From Myxococcus virescens (GTDB lineage: Bacteria > Myxococcota > Myxococcia > Myxococcales > Myxococcaceae): DNA of 64,000 nt. A program made the position numbers and the translations under genes. The notes beneath the pieces are model-generated. The model had not been told where the DNA came from, searched no databases, and saw nothing but the letters and a program-made list of their open reading frames with translations. Location of the stretch: contig NZ_FNAJ01000001.1 in assembly GCF_900101905.1 (NCBI RefSeq), positions 1,054,001 to 1,118,000 on the forward strand. The letters run 5' to 3'. Of the stretch, positions 1-10,669 are shown in pieces (the first letter of the stretch is position 1; every line of letters begins with the position of its first letter).

Positions 1-438
1 GTAGAGCGACTGGAAGGGCAACCCCACCTGCCCGCCCAGGGAGCTGACCTGGATGATGCGGCCGGAGCGCCGCTCACGCATCGACGGCAGCACCGCCTTG
101 CACACGCGCAGCGCGCCCAGGAGGTTGACGTCCAACTGCGCGCGAGCTTCCTCAATGGAGGTGTCCTCGGCGGCGCCCGCGAGCGCGTAGCCCGCGTTGT
201 TCACCACCACGTCGATGCGGCCCTCACGCGACAGCACCGTCTCCACGGCTCGCTGCACGGAGTCGTCCTGGGTGACGTCCAGCGCCAGCATCCGGTAGCC
301 CGGCGGCGCGGCCTCCGCGGGACGGCGGCTGGTGCCGTAGACGATGTAGCCACGCGCGCTCAGCAGCTCCGCGCACGCCTTGCCGATGCCGGACGACGCA
401 CCGGTGATGAGAACGACACTTCCCTGTGAACCGGACAT
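1..438 (-). CDS. Short-chain dehydrogenase/reductase (3' part outside window)
   Basis: The frame reads from an ATG at 438 off the left edge, so only the first 146 residues are present. The nucleotide-binding TGASSGIG loop lies at residues 12-19, NNAG at 80-83, the catalytic serine in VSS near 133, and the last visible codon is the catalytic Tyr (146), 13 residues after the Ser as usual in classical SDRs. These features make it a soluble NAD(P)-dependent oxidoreductase; the substrate cannot be told. The visible part carries no odd residue. The family is certain, the specific function is not. Confidence 0.9.
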   Translation of the reverse strand, partial: MSGSQGSVVLITGASSGIGKACAELLSARGYIVYGTSRRPAEAAPPGYRMLALDVTQDDSVQRAVETVLSREGRIDVVVNNAGYALAGAAEDTSIEEARAQLDVNLLGALRVCKAVLPSMRERRSGRIIQVSSLGGQVGLPFQSLY

Positions 439-533
439 CCAGGCTCCGTGCAACAGTCTTCCTGGCGCACAAACCACGAGGGCCCGGGGCCCGGCAAGAG
501 CCTCTCACCCCGCGTCACGGGGTACCCGGCGAC

Positions 534-824
534 TCAGACCGTCTTGCTGCGCGCCGGGGAGGTGACACCCGGCTGCGCATCCTCCCCCGCGATGACGACC
601 TGGTGGCGCTGCACCTCGCGCACCATGAAGAAGGCGGCGGCGGACAACACGCCCAGGTCATCCAGCCAGCCGAGCACCGGGATGACGTCCGGCAGCGCGT
701 CCACGGGCGACAGGAAGTAGACCACCGCCATCACGCCGGCGAGCTTCCGCCAGAGCGCTACGTGCGGGTCGCGCACGTACCGGAAGAAACGGCTCCCCAT
801 TCCACGAAGGCCTGCGATGTTCAT
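534..824 (-). CDS. YkvA/DUF1232-family small membrane protein
   Basis: 96 residues. The core Y-F-L-S-P-V-D-A-L-P-D-x-I-P followed by GWLDDLG (residues about 42-63) is the hallmark of DUF1232, a family of unknown function with one or two hydrophobic helices. I chose the ATG at 824 because AGAGGTAG sits just in front of it; a longer frame to 872 has no such site. It stands alone between the dehydrogenase and the iron importer genes, all on the minus strand. The role is unknown. Confidence 0.8.
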   Translation of the reverse strand: MNIAGLRGMGSRFFRYVRDPHVALWRKLAGVMAVVYFLSPVDALPDVIPVLGWLDDLGVLSAAAFFMVREVQRHQVVIAGEDAQPGVTSPARSKTV

Positions 825-913
825 GCCTACCTCTACGCACGAGGGACCCGGGTGATTGCGGCCTCGGCCCACCCCCAGCGTACGCCGTCCGGCCGCCCGG
901 GGGACAGCCAGGC

Positions 914-1972
914 TCAGTCCGGAGTGTCCTCCAGCACCATCGCGCGGCCCACCACCTCCAGCCTCGCCCGGTCACCCGCGCGCAGCGGCAGGTCCGGCGC
1001 GCCGCGCACGGTGAGCTCCAGGCCGTTGCACGCCACGGTGAACTCGGCGGAGGGGCCCTGGAACTCGCGCGCCAGCACCTCCGCTCGCAGCCCGCCGCCC
1101 AGTGCGACGCCGTCCGTGTCCGGCACCAGTCGCATCGCCTCTGGCCGCAGCGACAGCAGCACGTTGCCCTTCGCTGGCGCGCCCGTCACCGGAAGGATGC
1201 CGAGCAGCGTCCGGGCGCCATTGCCGAAGCCCACGCCCGGCAGCAGGTTGGTGCCGCCCAGGAAGTACGCCACGAAGGCCGTGCGCGGCGTGGCGTAGAC
1301 GGCCTCCGGCGTGCCCACCTGCTCCACCTGGCCCGCCCGCATCACCGCCAGCCGGTCCGCGAAGGCCATGGCCTCCTGCTGGTCATGCGTGACGAGCATC
1401 ACCGTGGCCCCCAGCGACTTCAGCACCCGCCGCACCTCCATTCGCGTGGAGGCCCGCAGCGCGCTGTCCAGGCTGGAGAAGGGCTCATCCAACAGCAGCA
1501 CCCGCGGCCCGGGAGCCAGCGCGCGGGCCAGCGCCACGCGCTGCTGCTGCCCACCCGAGAGCGCGTGCGGCATGCGCGACTCGAAGCCCTCCAGGCCGAA
1601 GAGCTTCAGCATGTTGCTCGCGCGGGCGCGGGCTTCCTGGCGCGGCATCGCGGTGAGGCCGAAGGCCACGTTCTCCACAACGGACAGGTGCGGAAAGAGC
1701 GCGTAGTCCTGGAACACCATGCCCACGCTGCGCTGCTCGGGGGGCACGAAGGCGCCTGGGCTGGCCAGGGTGCGGCCTTCCAACGTGACGGTGCCGCTGT
1801 TGGGGCGCTCGAAGCCCGCCACCAGCCGCAGCGTCGTCGTCTTGCCGCACCCCGACGGGCCCAGCAGCGCCAACACTTCACCGGGCTCCACCGCCAGGGA
1901 CAGGCGGTCCACCGCGGCGGTACCGCTGGAGGAATAACGAAGGGTGACGTCGTCGAGCGAAAGCAGGGGCAT
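914..1972 (-). CDS. fbpC: Iron(III) ABC importer ATP-binding protein (FbpC-like)
   Basis: 352 residues. Walker A GPSGCGKTT at 38-46, Q-loop Gln near 88, signature LSGGQ at 138-142 and Walker B LLLDEP near 159-164 give a complete nucleotide-binding domain. A TOBE-like C-terminal domain (about 240-350) is typical of the CUT/FbpC/PotA group. It is the last gene of a three-gene run: binding protein at 3586-4569, permease at 2021-3586, then this gene after a 48-bp gap. It should energise uptake through that permease. Ferric iron is inferred from the binding protein's tyrosine pair; other cargos of this ATPase group are possible. Confidence 0.85.
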   Translation of the reverse strand: MPLLSLDDVTLRYSSSGTAAVDRLSLAVEPGEVLALLGPSGCGKTTTLRLVAGFERPNSGTVTLEGRTLASPGAFVPPEQRSVGMVFQDYALFPHLSVVENVAFGLTAMPRQEARARASNMLKLFGLEGFESRMPHALSGGQQQRVALARALAPGPRVLLLDEPFSSLDSALRASTRMEVRRVLKSLGATVMLVTHDQQEAMAFADRLAVMRAGQVEQVGTPEAVYATPRTAFVAYFLGGTNLLPGVGFGNGARTLLGILPVTGAPAKGNVLLSLRPEAMRLVPDTDGVALGGGLRAEVLAREFQGPSAEFTVACNGLELTVRGAPDLPLRAGDRARLEVVGRAMVLEDTPD

Positions 1973-2020
1973 GGCGGGCGGCGCACCCTACCGCGTTCCC
2001 GCGAGCCCGGGCGCATTGGC

Positions 2021-3586
2021 TTAACTCGGGGTCGAGCCGCCCTCTTGCGACACCAACAGTCCCACACCCAGCGTGGAGACGGCCATCAGCACCAGCGCCG
2101 GCAGCGCGGCCTCGGCGAAGCGGCCCTCGGCGGTGGCGCCCCAGATGCGCGTGGCGAGCGTCTCGAAGCCGATGGGCGCCAGCAGCAACGTGGCCGGGAG
2201 CTCCTTCATCGCCGTGAGGAAGACGAGCGCCGCGCCCGCCAGCAGCCCGGGCCGTAGCAGCGGCGCCGTCACCCGGCGCAGCACGCCGGACGGAGGCTGG
2301 CCCAGCGACGCCGCGGCCTCCGGCAGGTGCGGGTTGAGCTGAAGCAACGACGCCCGCACCACCCCCACCGCCTGCGGCAGGAAGCGCACCACGTAGGCCA
2401 GCACCAGCATGACCAGGGTGCCGTAGAGGAAGGGCACCGCCTGCACGCCCAGGAAGACGAGCGACAGCGCCAGCACGATGGGCGGCAGCGCATAACCCGC
2501 GTAGGACACGCGCTCCAGCGCCACCGTGAGGCGGCTCGGGTAGCGCACCGCGAGGAAGGCCAGCGGCAGCGCGCCCACCACCGCCGCCACCGCGCCCAGC
2601 ATGGAGGCACTCACCGAGTTCCACGCGGGCCCCATCATCGGCCCCGAATCCACCGACAGCCCTTGCACGCCCCAATAGACGAGCACGCCCACCGGCAACC
2701 CCACGCCCACCGCCACCACCGCGCCGCACAAGAGCAGCGCCGGCACGCGCCAGCGGCCCAACTGTACGAGCGAGGACGCCCGGGCGGCGCCCTTCGCGCT
2801 GCGGTGGTAGCCCGCACGGCCGCGCAGCCACAGCTCCAAGGCCAGCACGCCCACGGTCACGGACACCAGCGCCAGCCCGAGCAGCGCCGCGTAGCTGCGG
2901 TCATACGCGCCCTCGTACTGCACGTAGATGGCGCGCGAGAAGGCGTCGTACTGCACCAGCGCCACCGCGCCGAAGTCGGAGAGGACGTAGAGTCCCACCA
3001 GCAGCGCGCCCGACGCGAAGGCAGGACGCAGCAGGGGCACGGTGATGCGGAAGAAGGCCCGGGCGGGCGTGAGTCCCAGGCTCATCGCCCCCTCCAGCCA
3101 CGCCGGGTCCTGGGACTGCAGCCCGGCACGCAGCGCGAGGAAGAAGTACGGATACGTCGACACCGTCAGCGCCAGCAGCGCTCCGGGGAAGCCATACACG
3201 GGCGGCACCGGAAGTCCCCAGCGCATCAGGGGCTCCTCCAGCGCGCCGCCCACGCCGAACGCCGCCAGCAGCACGTAGCCGCTGACGAACGTGGGCACCG
3301 CCAACGGCACACACAACAACACCGTCCACAGACGGCGCCCCGGCAGGTCCGTGCGCGCGGTGAGCCAGGCCAGCGGCAGCGACAGCAGCGCCGCGCAGCC
3401 GGTCACCGCCGCCGCGAGCCCCAACGTGCGGCCCAGCAGGCCCCACGTCTTGTCTCGCAGCAGCAGGCCCCATGCGTCCGCATCCGCTTCCGCGGCGCGC
3501 ACGCACAGGTAAATCGCGGGCACCAGCGCCAGCGCGGCCATGGCCACGCCAGCCACCCATAATCCCACCGGGGCACGACGAAGCAT
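2021..3586 (-). CDS. fbpB: Iron(III) ABC importer permease, fused two-domain (FbpB-like)
   Basis: 521 residues with about twelve hydrophobic segments. Two EAA-loop motifs, EGAMSLGLTPARAF near residue 170 and EAAASLGQPPSGVL near 425, show that two permease domains are fused in one chain, as is usual for FbpB. Its ATG shares one base with the TGA of the binding-protein gene (TGATG at 3584-3588), so translation of the two is probably coupled. It should form the inner-membrane channel for the substrate delivered by the 3586-4569 product. The family is clear; iron as cargo is inferred. Confidence 0.87.
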   Translation of the reverse strand: MLRRAPVGLWVAGVAMAALALVPAIYLCVRAAEADADAWGLLLRDKTWGLLGRTLGLAAAVTGCAALLSLPLAWLTARTDLPGRRLWTVLLCVPLAVPTFVSGYVLLAAFGVGGALEEPLMRWGLPVPPVYGFPGALLALTVSTYPYFFLALRAGLQSQDPAWLEGAMSLGLTPARAFFRITVPLLRPAFASGALLVGLYVLSDFGAVALVQYDAFSRAIYVQYEGAYDRSYAALLGLALVSVTVGVLALELWLRGRAGYHRSAKGAARASSLVQLGRWRVPALLLCGAVVAVGVGLPVGVLVYWGVQGLSVDSGPMMGPAWNSVSASMLGAVAAVVGALPLAFLAVRYPSRLTVALERVSYAGYALPPIVLALSLVFLGVQAVPFLYGTLVMLVLAYVVRFLPQAVGVVRASLLQLNPHLPEAAASLGQPPSGVLRRVTAPLLRPGLLAGAALVFLTAMKELPATLLLAPIGFETLATRIWGATAEGRFAEAALPALVLMAVSTLGVGLLVSQEGGSTPS

Positions 3587-4569
3587 CAGAGGACGCCAGT
3601 ATCCTGGAGCAGCTTCACGGTGCCGCGCAGGTCATCCAGCTTGGACAGGTCCAGGTCGGGCGAGCCCACCTTGTCGAGCGCCGGCAGGCCCTCGGCCAGC
3701 TTCACGCCAGACACCAGCGGGAACTCGGACGTCTCCTGCGCGAAGTACGTCTGCGCCTCGGCGTCCAGCAGGTACGCGGCCAGCTTCTTCGCCGCGTCCG
3801 TGTTCTTCGAGCCCTTGAGGATGGCCACGCCCGCCACGTTCACCAGCGCGCCCGGGTCACCCGCCGCGACGAAGTAGTTGGCCACGGGCAGGTCCGCTTT
3901 GTTCTTCTTCGCGGAGTACAGGTAGTAGTGGTTCACGAAGCCCGCGTCGATTTCACCGCGCCCCAGCGCCTCGATGATGGCGGAGTTGTTCTTGTAGACG
4001 CGCGGCGCGTTGGCCTGGATGCCCTTGAGCCACTGCGTCGCGGCCTCGTCGCCCTTGAGCAGCCGCAGCGCGGTGACGAAGGACTGGAACGAGGCGTTGG
4101 TGGGCGCCCAGCCGAGGCGGCCCTTCCACTTCGCATCCGTGAAGCCAAGGATGCTCTTGGGCAGCGTGTCCGCCTTCACCTTCTTCGTGTTGTAGGCCAC
4201 CACGCGCGCCCGGCCGCTGGTGCCCACCCACACGCCCTGCGGCGAGCGGAAGCGCGCATCCACCTTGTCCAGCGTCTCCTTGGGCAGCACTTGCAGCTGA
4301 CCCGCCTTCGCCAGCGCGCCGAGCGCCCCCGCGTCCTGCGCGAAGAACACGTCGGCGGGCGTCTTCGCCCCCTCCTCCAGCAACGTGGCGGCGAGCTGCG
4401 GCGTCTCGCCGTAGCGCACCTTCACCTCGACTCCCGTCTTCTCGGTGAACTTCTTGAGGAGCGGGCCCACGAGCTTCTCGTTGCGGCCGGAGTAGATGGT
4501 GAGCGTCTCCGCCGCGAGCGCGGGGGAGGCCAGGGTCAGGACCAGGGAGGCCAGGAGGAGTCGTACCAT
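3586..4569 (-). CDS. fbpA: Periplasmic iron(III)-binding protein (FbpA-like)
   Basis: 327 residues with a Sec signal peptide (MVRLLLASLVLTLASPALAA). The mature protein begins ETLTIYSGRNEKLVGPLLKKF, the class-II ferric-binding fold, and the Tyr-Tyr pair in GFVNHYYLYSAK matches the adjacent iron-ligating tyrosines of FbpA. The open frame extends upstream to 5058, but the signal peptide fixes the ATG at 4569. It is first in an operon with the permease and ATPase. I saw no AT-rich Fur-box-like palindrome in the 145 bp between this gene and the divergent gene at 4715, so iron control cannot be shown from sequence. Confidence 0.88.
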   Translation of the reverse strand: MVRLLLASLVLTLASPALAAETLTIYSGRNEKLVGPLLKKFTEKTGVEVKVRYGETPQLAATLLEEGAKTPADVFFAQDAGALGALAKAGQLQVLPKETLDKVDARFRSPQGVWVGTSGRARVVAYNTKKVKADTLPKSILGFTDAKWKGRLGWAPTNASFQSFVTALRLLKGDEAATQWLKGIQANAPRVYKNNSAIIEALGRGEIDAGFVNHYYLYSAKKNKADLPVANYFVAAGDPGALVNVAGVAILKGSKNTDAAKKLAAYLLDAEAQTYFAQETSEFPLVSGVKLAEGLPALDKVGSPDLDLSKLDDLRGTVKLLQDTGVL

Positions 4570-4714
4570 GGGCCGGCACCCTAACGGACGGCCTCCCCCG
4601 CTTCCACCGATTGCGCGCGGACGCCCGGTGAAGCGCGAAACAGGTGACGACCGCGCTCCTTCGCGGCCCGGAGTAGCCTCATGGGCCGCAACCTCCCGCC
4701 ACCGTGGAGACACC

Positions 4715-5332
4715 ATGCCGCGCCCGCTCGTCGTCGCCGCCTGTGCCGCCGCCCTGCTCGCCGCGCCCTCCGCCCTCGCGCAGGCGCCTGCGTCCCCGAA
4801 ACCACCCGTCTCCACACCCAACCCGATGAAGGACGCCGCCGAGCGAACCCGGAGCGCGCTCCAGCTCGCACCCGCGCCCCGCCCCGAGGACGTGCGCTCC
4901 ATCGATTCCCTCATCGCCGCGCTGTACGACGTCATCAGCGGCCCGGCGGGCCAGACGCGCGACTGGCAGCGCTTCCGCGCCCTCTTCCACCCGGGCGCGC
5001 AGATGATTCCCATCCGTCGGTCCAAGGACGGCAAGGGACCCGCGGCCACGCCCTTCACACCGGATGACTATGCCACCTCCGCCTCGGTGGCCTTCGACAA
5101 GCGGGGGTTCTTCGAGAAGGAGACGCGCCGACAGACGTCTGGCTATGGCGACATGGTCCAGGTGCTGAGCGCGTATGAGACGCGTGAAACCGTGGACGGG
5201 CCGGTGATGACCACGGGCGTCAACAGCTTGCAGCTCGTCTTCGATGGGCGGCGCTGGTGGATTCTCAACATCGCCTGGACGGACGACAAGGCCGCGGGGG
5301 TTCCCGTGCCGAAGGACTTCACCCGGAAGTAG
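4715..5332 (+). CDS. Secreted NTF2/SnoaL-like protein of unknown function
   Basis: 205 residues: a signal peptide (residues 1-22, cleavage after ALA), a Pro-rich linker, then a domain with the NTF2/SnoaL layout. The domain has a helix with IDSLIAALYDVISGPAGQ, then WQRFRALFHPGAQM, and strands ending in FDGRRWWILNIAWTDD. Domains of this type bind or isomerise small molecules, but many are uncharacterised and no catalytic set can be named here. The ATG at 4715 starts the signal peptide; earlier in-frame starts would run into the divergent fbpA gene. It is followed after 10 bp by the PfkB kinase gene, so the two may be co-transcribed. Confidence 0.75.
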   Translation: MPRPLVVAACAAALLAAPSALAQAPASPKPPVSTPNPMKDAAERTRSALQLAPAPRPEDVRSIDSLIAALYDVISGPAGQTRDWQRFRALFHPGAQMIPIRRSKDGKGPAATPFTPDDYATSASVAFDKRGFFEKETRRQTSGYGDMVQVLSAYETRETVDGPVMTTGVNSLQLVFDGRRWWILNIAWTDDKAAGVPVPKDFTRK

Positions 5333-5342
5333 AACGCGCGTC

Positions 5343-6179
5343 ATGGGTGACGCGTCCCTGCGCGATGTGCTGGTGGTGGGGAGCTACTGCCACGACCTGC
5401 TCCGGCATGGCCCCGGGCGGGAAACACATGCGCTCGGCGGGTCGGCGGCGTACATCGCGTCCGTCCTGGATGCGATGGGGCTGGAGTACGCGGTGGCCGC
5501 GGTGGCCGGCGAGGACTTCCGTTACGCGGGCCAGGTCCGGTATCCGCCGCGCACCGTTCCGGGGACGCGCACCACGCAGTTCATCGCGGACTTCGACGGG
5601 GAGGACCGGACGCTTCGCGTGAGCGCGAAGGCGGAGCCCATCCTGCCGGAGGACATCACCGTGGACGCGCGCGTGGCGCTGGCGTGCGGTGTGGCGGGTG
5701 AGGTGCTACCGGAGACGCTGCTCCATGTCTCTGAGCGGGCGCGGCATGTGCTGGCGGATGCGCAGGGGTTGATTCGGGCATTCGATGATGACGGACGGGT
5801 GCTCAATCTCCGCCTGGAAGACACACCTTTCGCGGGGCTGCTCGAGCGGCTTCGGGTGCTGAAGGCCAGCGAGGAGGAGGCCCGGGCAATGGACATCGAG
5901 CGGGTGCGTCAGCAGACGTGCCTGGTGGTGACGCGTGGGGCGCGGGGCTGCACGGTGTTCACGGCGGATGCGCGCATCGACGTGCCCACGGTTGCGGTGG
6001 AGGAAGTGGATGCCACGGGCGCGGGCGACTGCTTCCTCGCGGGCTTCACGCTGGGACTGCTGCGAGGACTGCCGCTGGAGCGCTGCGCCGCGCTGGCGAA
6101 CTGGTTCGGGGCGCAGGCGGTGACGCAGGTGGGTGTGCCGAAGCTGGATGTCAGCCGGCTTCCGGCGGAGCTGCGCTGA
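5343..6179 (+). CDS. PfkB-family carbohydrate kinase
   Basis: 278 residues. The C-terminal PfkB signature DATGAGDCFLAGF (about 222-234) includes the catalytic Asp and anion hole, and the N-terminal ALGGSAAYIASVLDAMG is the substrate-side Gly motif. The opening VLVVGSYCHDLL resembles, from memory, plant myo-inositol kinases rather than bacterial ribokinases. It should phosphorylate a sugar or cyclitol hydroxyl using ATP; the substrate is unknown. ATG 5343 lies 10 bp after the previous stop. The family is certain; the inositol hint is only a pattern recollection. Confidence 0.88.
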   Translation: MGDASLRDVLVVGSYCHDLLRHGPGRETHALGGSAAYIASVLDAMGLEYAVAAVAGEDFRYAGQVRYPPRTVPGTRTTQFIADFDGEDRTLRVSAKAEPILPEDITVDARVALACGVAGEVLPETLLHVSERARHVLADAQGLIRAFDDDGRVLNLRLEDTPFAGLLERLRVLKASEEEARAMDIERVRQQTCLVVTRGARGCTVFTADARIDVPTVAVEEVDATGAGDCFLAGFTLGLLRGLPLERCAALANWFGAQAVTQVGVPKLDVSRLPAELR

Positions 6180-6226
6180 GCTACCATCCTCCCGCGTTAC
6201 GCTGACGAAGTGCCTCTGGGGGGACC

Positions 6227-6652
6227 ATGAGGAACAGTCGACTCGTATTGCTAGTCCTGGCACTTGGATGCGGTGGCCAGTCGTACGTTCGGCCCCTGAA
6301 ACCGGAGCGTGCGCCCGCGGATGAGGCGGCCCGGTTCACGTTCCCCATCGACCTCCCAGCCGATGGGCGCATGCGGATTCCTGCGGACCTGGCGGCGGCC
6401 ATCTCGCTGGCGATGGACGACTTCCGCCCGCGGGGTGTGAAGCCTCACCGAGGCGCCACACCCGACGAGGTGTGCCTCTATCAACGAGAGTCGTTTGACG
6501 TGACAGTGGCCCCAGGGCCGGAGGGCGTGGTCTTCGTCCGGTTCACCGTCAAGGACGGCGCCTGTGACAAGGACGGCCCCGTCGCGGACATGGGCTCCAC
6601 CTACGCCGTCGAGGTGGCGAAACACCGAATCCTGGCGATTCAACGCCCGTGA
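6227..6652 (+). CDS. Small predicted lipoprotein
   Basis: 141 residues. A short signal sequence ends in a lipobox (VLALGC, Cys15), so the protein should be lipid-anchored. The rest is a compact hydrophilic domain with a single Cys pair (CLYQRESFDV and KDGACDKDGP) that could form a disulfide. A GGGGGGA tract lies just before the ATG at 6227. It follows the PfkB gene by 47 bp and faces gyrA. I do not recognise a family. Confidence 0.7.
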   Translation: MRNSRLVLLVLALGCGGQSYVRPLKPERAPADEAARFTFPIDLPADGRMRIPADLAAAISLAMDDFRPRGVKPHRGATPDEVCLYQRESFDVTVAPGPEGVVFVRFTVKDGACDKDGPVADMGSTYAVEVAKHRILAIQRP

Positions 6653-6683
6653 GGCCCTGAGACAGTGCCCCACGGGTGACACA

Positions 6684-6711
6684 GGAGCGGGAGCCCGTGG
6701 GCCCCCGCTCC
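6684..6711. terminator. Bidirectional hairpin between lipoprotein gene and gyrA
   Basis: GGAGCGGG (6684-6691) pairs with CCCGCTCC (6704-6711), and inside it GCCC pairs with GGGC around a GT loop, leaving a single A/C mismatch. CAGTG (6663-6667) and CACTG (6713-6717) can extend the base. CCCACGGG just upstream can instead pair with CCCGTGGG in the hairpin. It sits between two convergent stops, which suits a two-way terminator; there is no T tract. Confidence 0.7.
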
Positions 6712-6725
6712 CCACTGCGAACAAC

Positions 6726-9554
<2,829 letters not shown>

Positions 9555-9613
9555 GAGCTCTGGAAGTCTGCGGAGGGGCCCGCGAATCAGGGCCGCCATC
9601 CAGTGAGTGAGCG

Positions 9614-9642
9614 TTCGTAACCCCTGGATTTCCCTGCGTCAA
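9614..9642 (-). promoter_or_regulatory. Candidate sigma-70-type promoter of gyrA
   Basis: On the minus strand TTGACG (9642-9637) and TACGAA (9619-9614) are separated by exactly 17 bp, about 60 bp upstream of the gyrA ATG. The -35 box is good and the -10 is moderate. It would give a leader of roughly 50 nt. Confidence 0.45.
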
Positions 9643-9722
9643 CAGGGGAAACAAGGGGCTCTCGCCTCGAACGGCGGGATGCCTGAAAGAGACTCTTTTT
9701 TGAACGCTTGAGCGGGCCTTTT

Positions 9723-10502
9723 TCAGCCCTGCGGACGCAGGGGAGCAGCCAGGCGCTCGGCTTCGGTTCCCACCGGTCCTTCCGGGTCCCTTTCCTTTGC
9801 TTTTTCGAACGCGGCCAGGGCCCCTTCCCGGTCGCCCTTCAGCTTCAAGGCCACGCCCACGTTGAGGTGCGCGGAGGGAAAGTCACGGTCCATGGCCACG
9901 GCTTCCCGGAAGAGCACCAGCGCCTGGTCCACGTCGCCCGACAGCAAGGCCTCCTTGCCGGCCTGGACGCGCTTCTCCGCGTCATTCACGAGCTCCACCT
10001 GGAACACGCTGCCGCCCACCACGTTGGCGACAAGCACGCGCAGGATGCCGCCCCAGTAGAACGTGAGCCCCTCCGCGGCCACCACGGCGGCCAGCGGCAG
10101 GTCCGGAAGCAGCTGCTTGCCCCGGAACTTGAAGCGCACCCGCGTGTAGCGGCCCTTGTTGGCCCAGTGGACCATCTCCCCCTGGAGCTTGCGCAGCCCT
10201 TCTTCCATGCGCTTGGGGTCGATTTCGAAGGGCAACACGCGGCCCGCGGTCTCGCCGGACGGGAGCGCCTTGGGACCCGGGCGCCCAGGGGTGGGTTCGT
10301 CGGCGAGCACGGGCTCGGCTTCCAGTACGGGGGCCCGAGGGGTTTCGACGGCGGGCTCGGACACCGGCGCGCTGGCGCGACGGGGCGCGGCGCGGGTCCT
10401 CGAGGCGGCCTTCTTCGGGGCAGCGGCCTTCTTCGCCTTCGCCTTCGACGCGGCGGGCTTCTTCGCCTTCGACGGACGCTTCTGGGACGTGCTCTTGGCC
10501 AT
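9723..10502 (-). CDS. TPR protein with histone-H1-like Lys/Ala-rich N-terminus
   Basis: 259 residues. Residues 1-50 are Lys/Ala/Pro-rich (AKKPAASKAKAKKAAAPKKA and similar), resembling histone H1 tails, then a Pro/Glu linker to about 95. The middle (EGLRKLQGEMVHWANKGRYTRVRFKFRGKQLLPDLPLAA) is an unknown folded domain. TPR-like repeats at about 175-245 include AGKEALLSGDVDQALVLFREAVAMDRDFPSAHLNVG. ATG 10502 is chosen for the AAGG eight bases upstream; a GTG two codons earlier is the alternative. The basic tail suggests DNA or RNA contact, which is inference. It lies upstream of gyrA on the same strand, separated by 168 bp. Confidence 0.78.
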   Translation of the reverse strand: MAKSTSQKRPSKAKKPAASKAKAKKAAAPKKAASRTRAAPRRASAPVSEPAVETPRAPVLEAEPVLADEPTPGRPGPKALPSGETAGRVLPFEIDPKRMEEGLRKLQGEMVHWANKGRYTRVRFKFRGKQLLPDLPLAAVVAAEGLTFYWGGILRVLVANVVGGSVFQVELVNDAEKRVQAGKEALLSGDVDQALVLFREAVAMDRDFPSAHLNVGVALKLKGDREGALAAFEKAKERDPEGPVGTEAERLAAPLRPQG

Positions 10503-10669
10503 GGACACACCTTAAACGAGCCACGGCGACAACGCTTGCATGGTGCCGCCCGATGGTGGGCTTCGCACGGTTCTTCGCACGCACGCCACACGACTTCACG
10601 CCGCGCGCGTCCCTTCCCACCGGGCGCTCGGGGATGATGGCGCTCCTTCCCGAAAGGACTGCTCCCCGC

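Noticed and set aside
4570..4714. Fur box before the ferric importer
   Set aside because: The gap has no AT-rich GATAAT-type palindrome.
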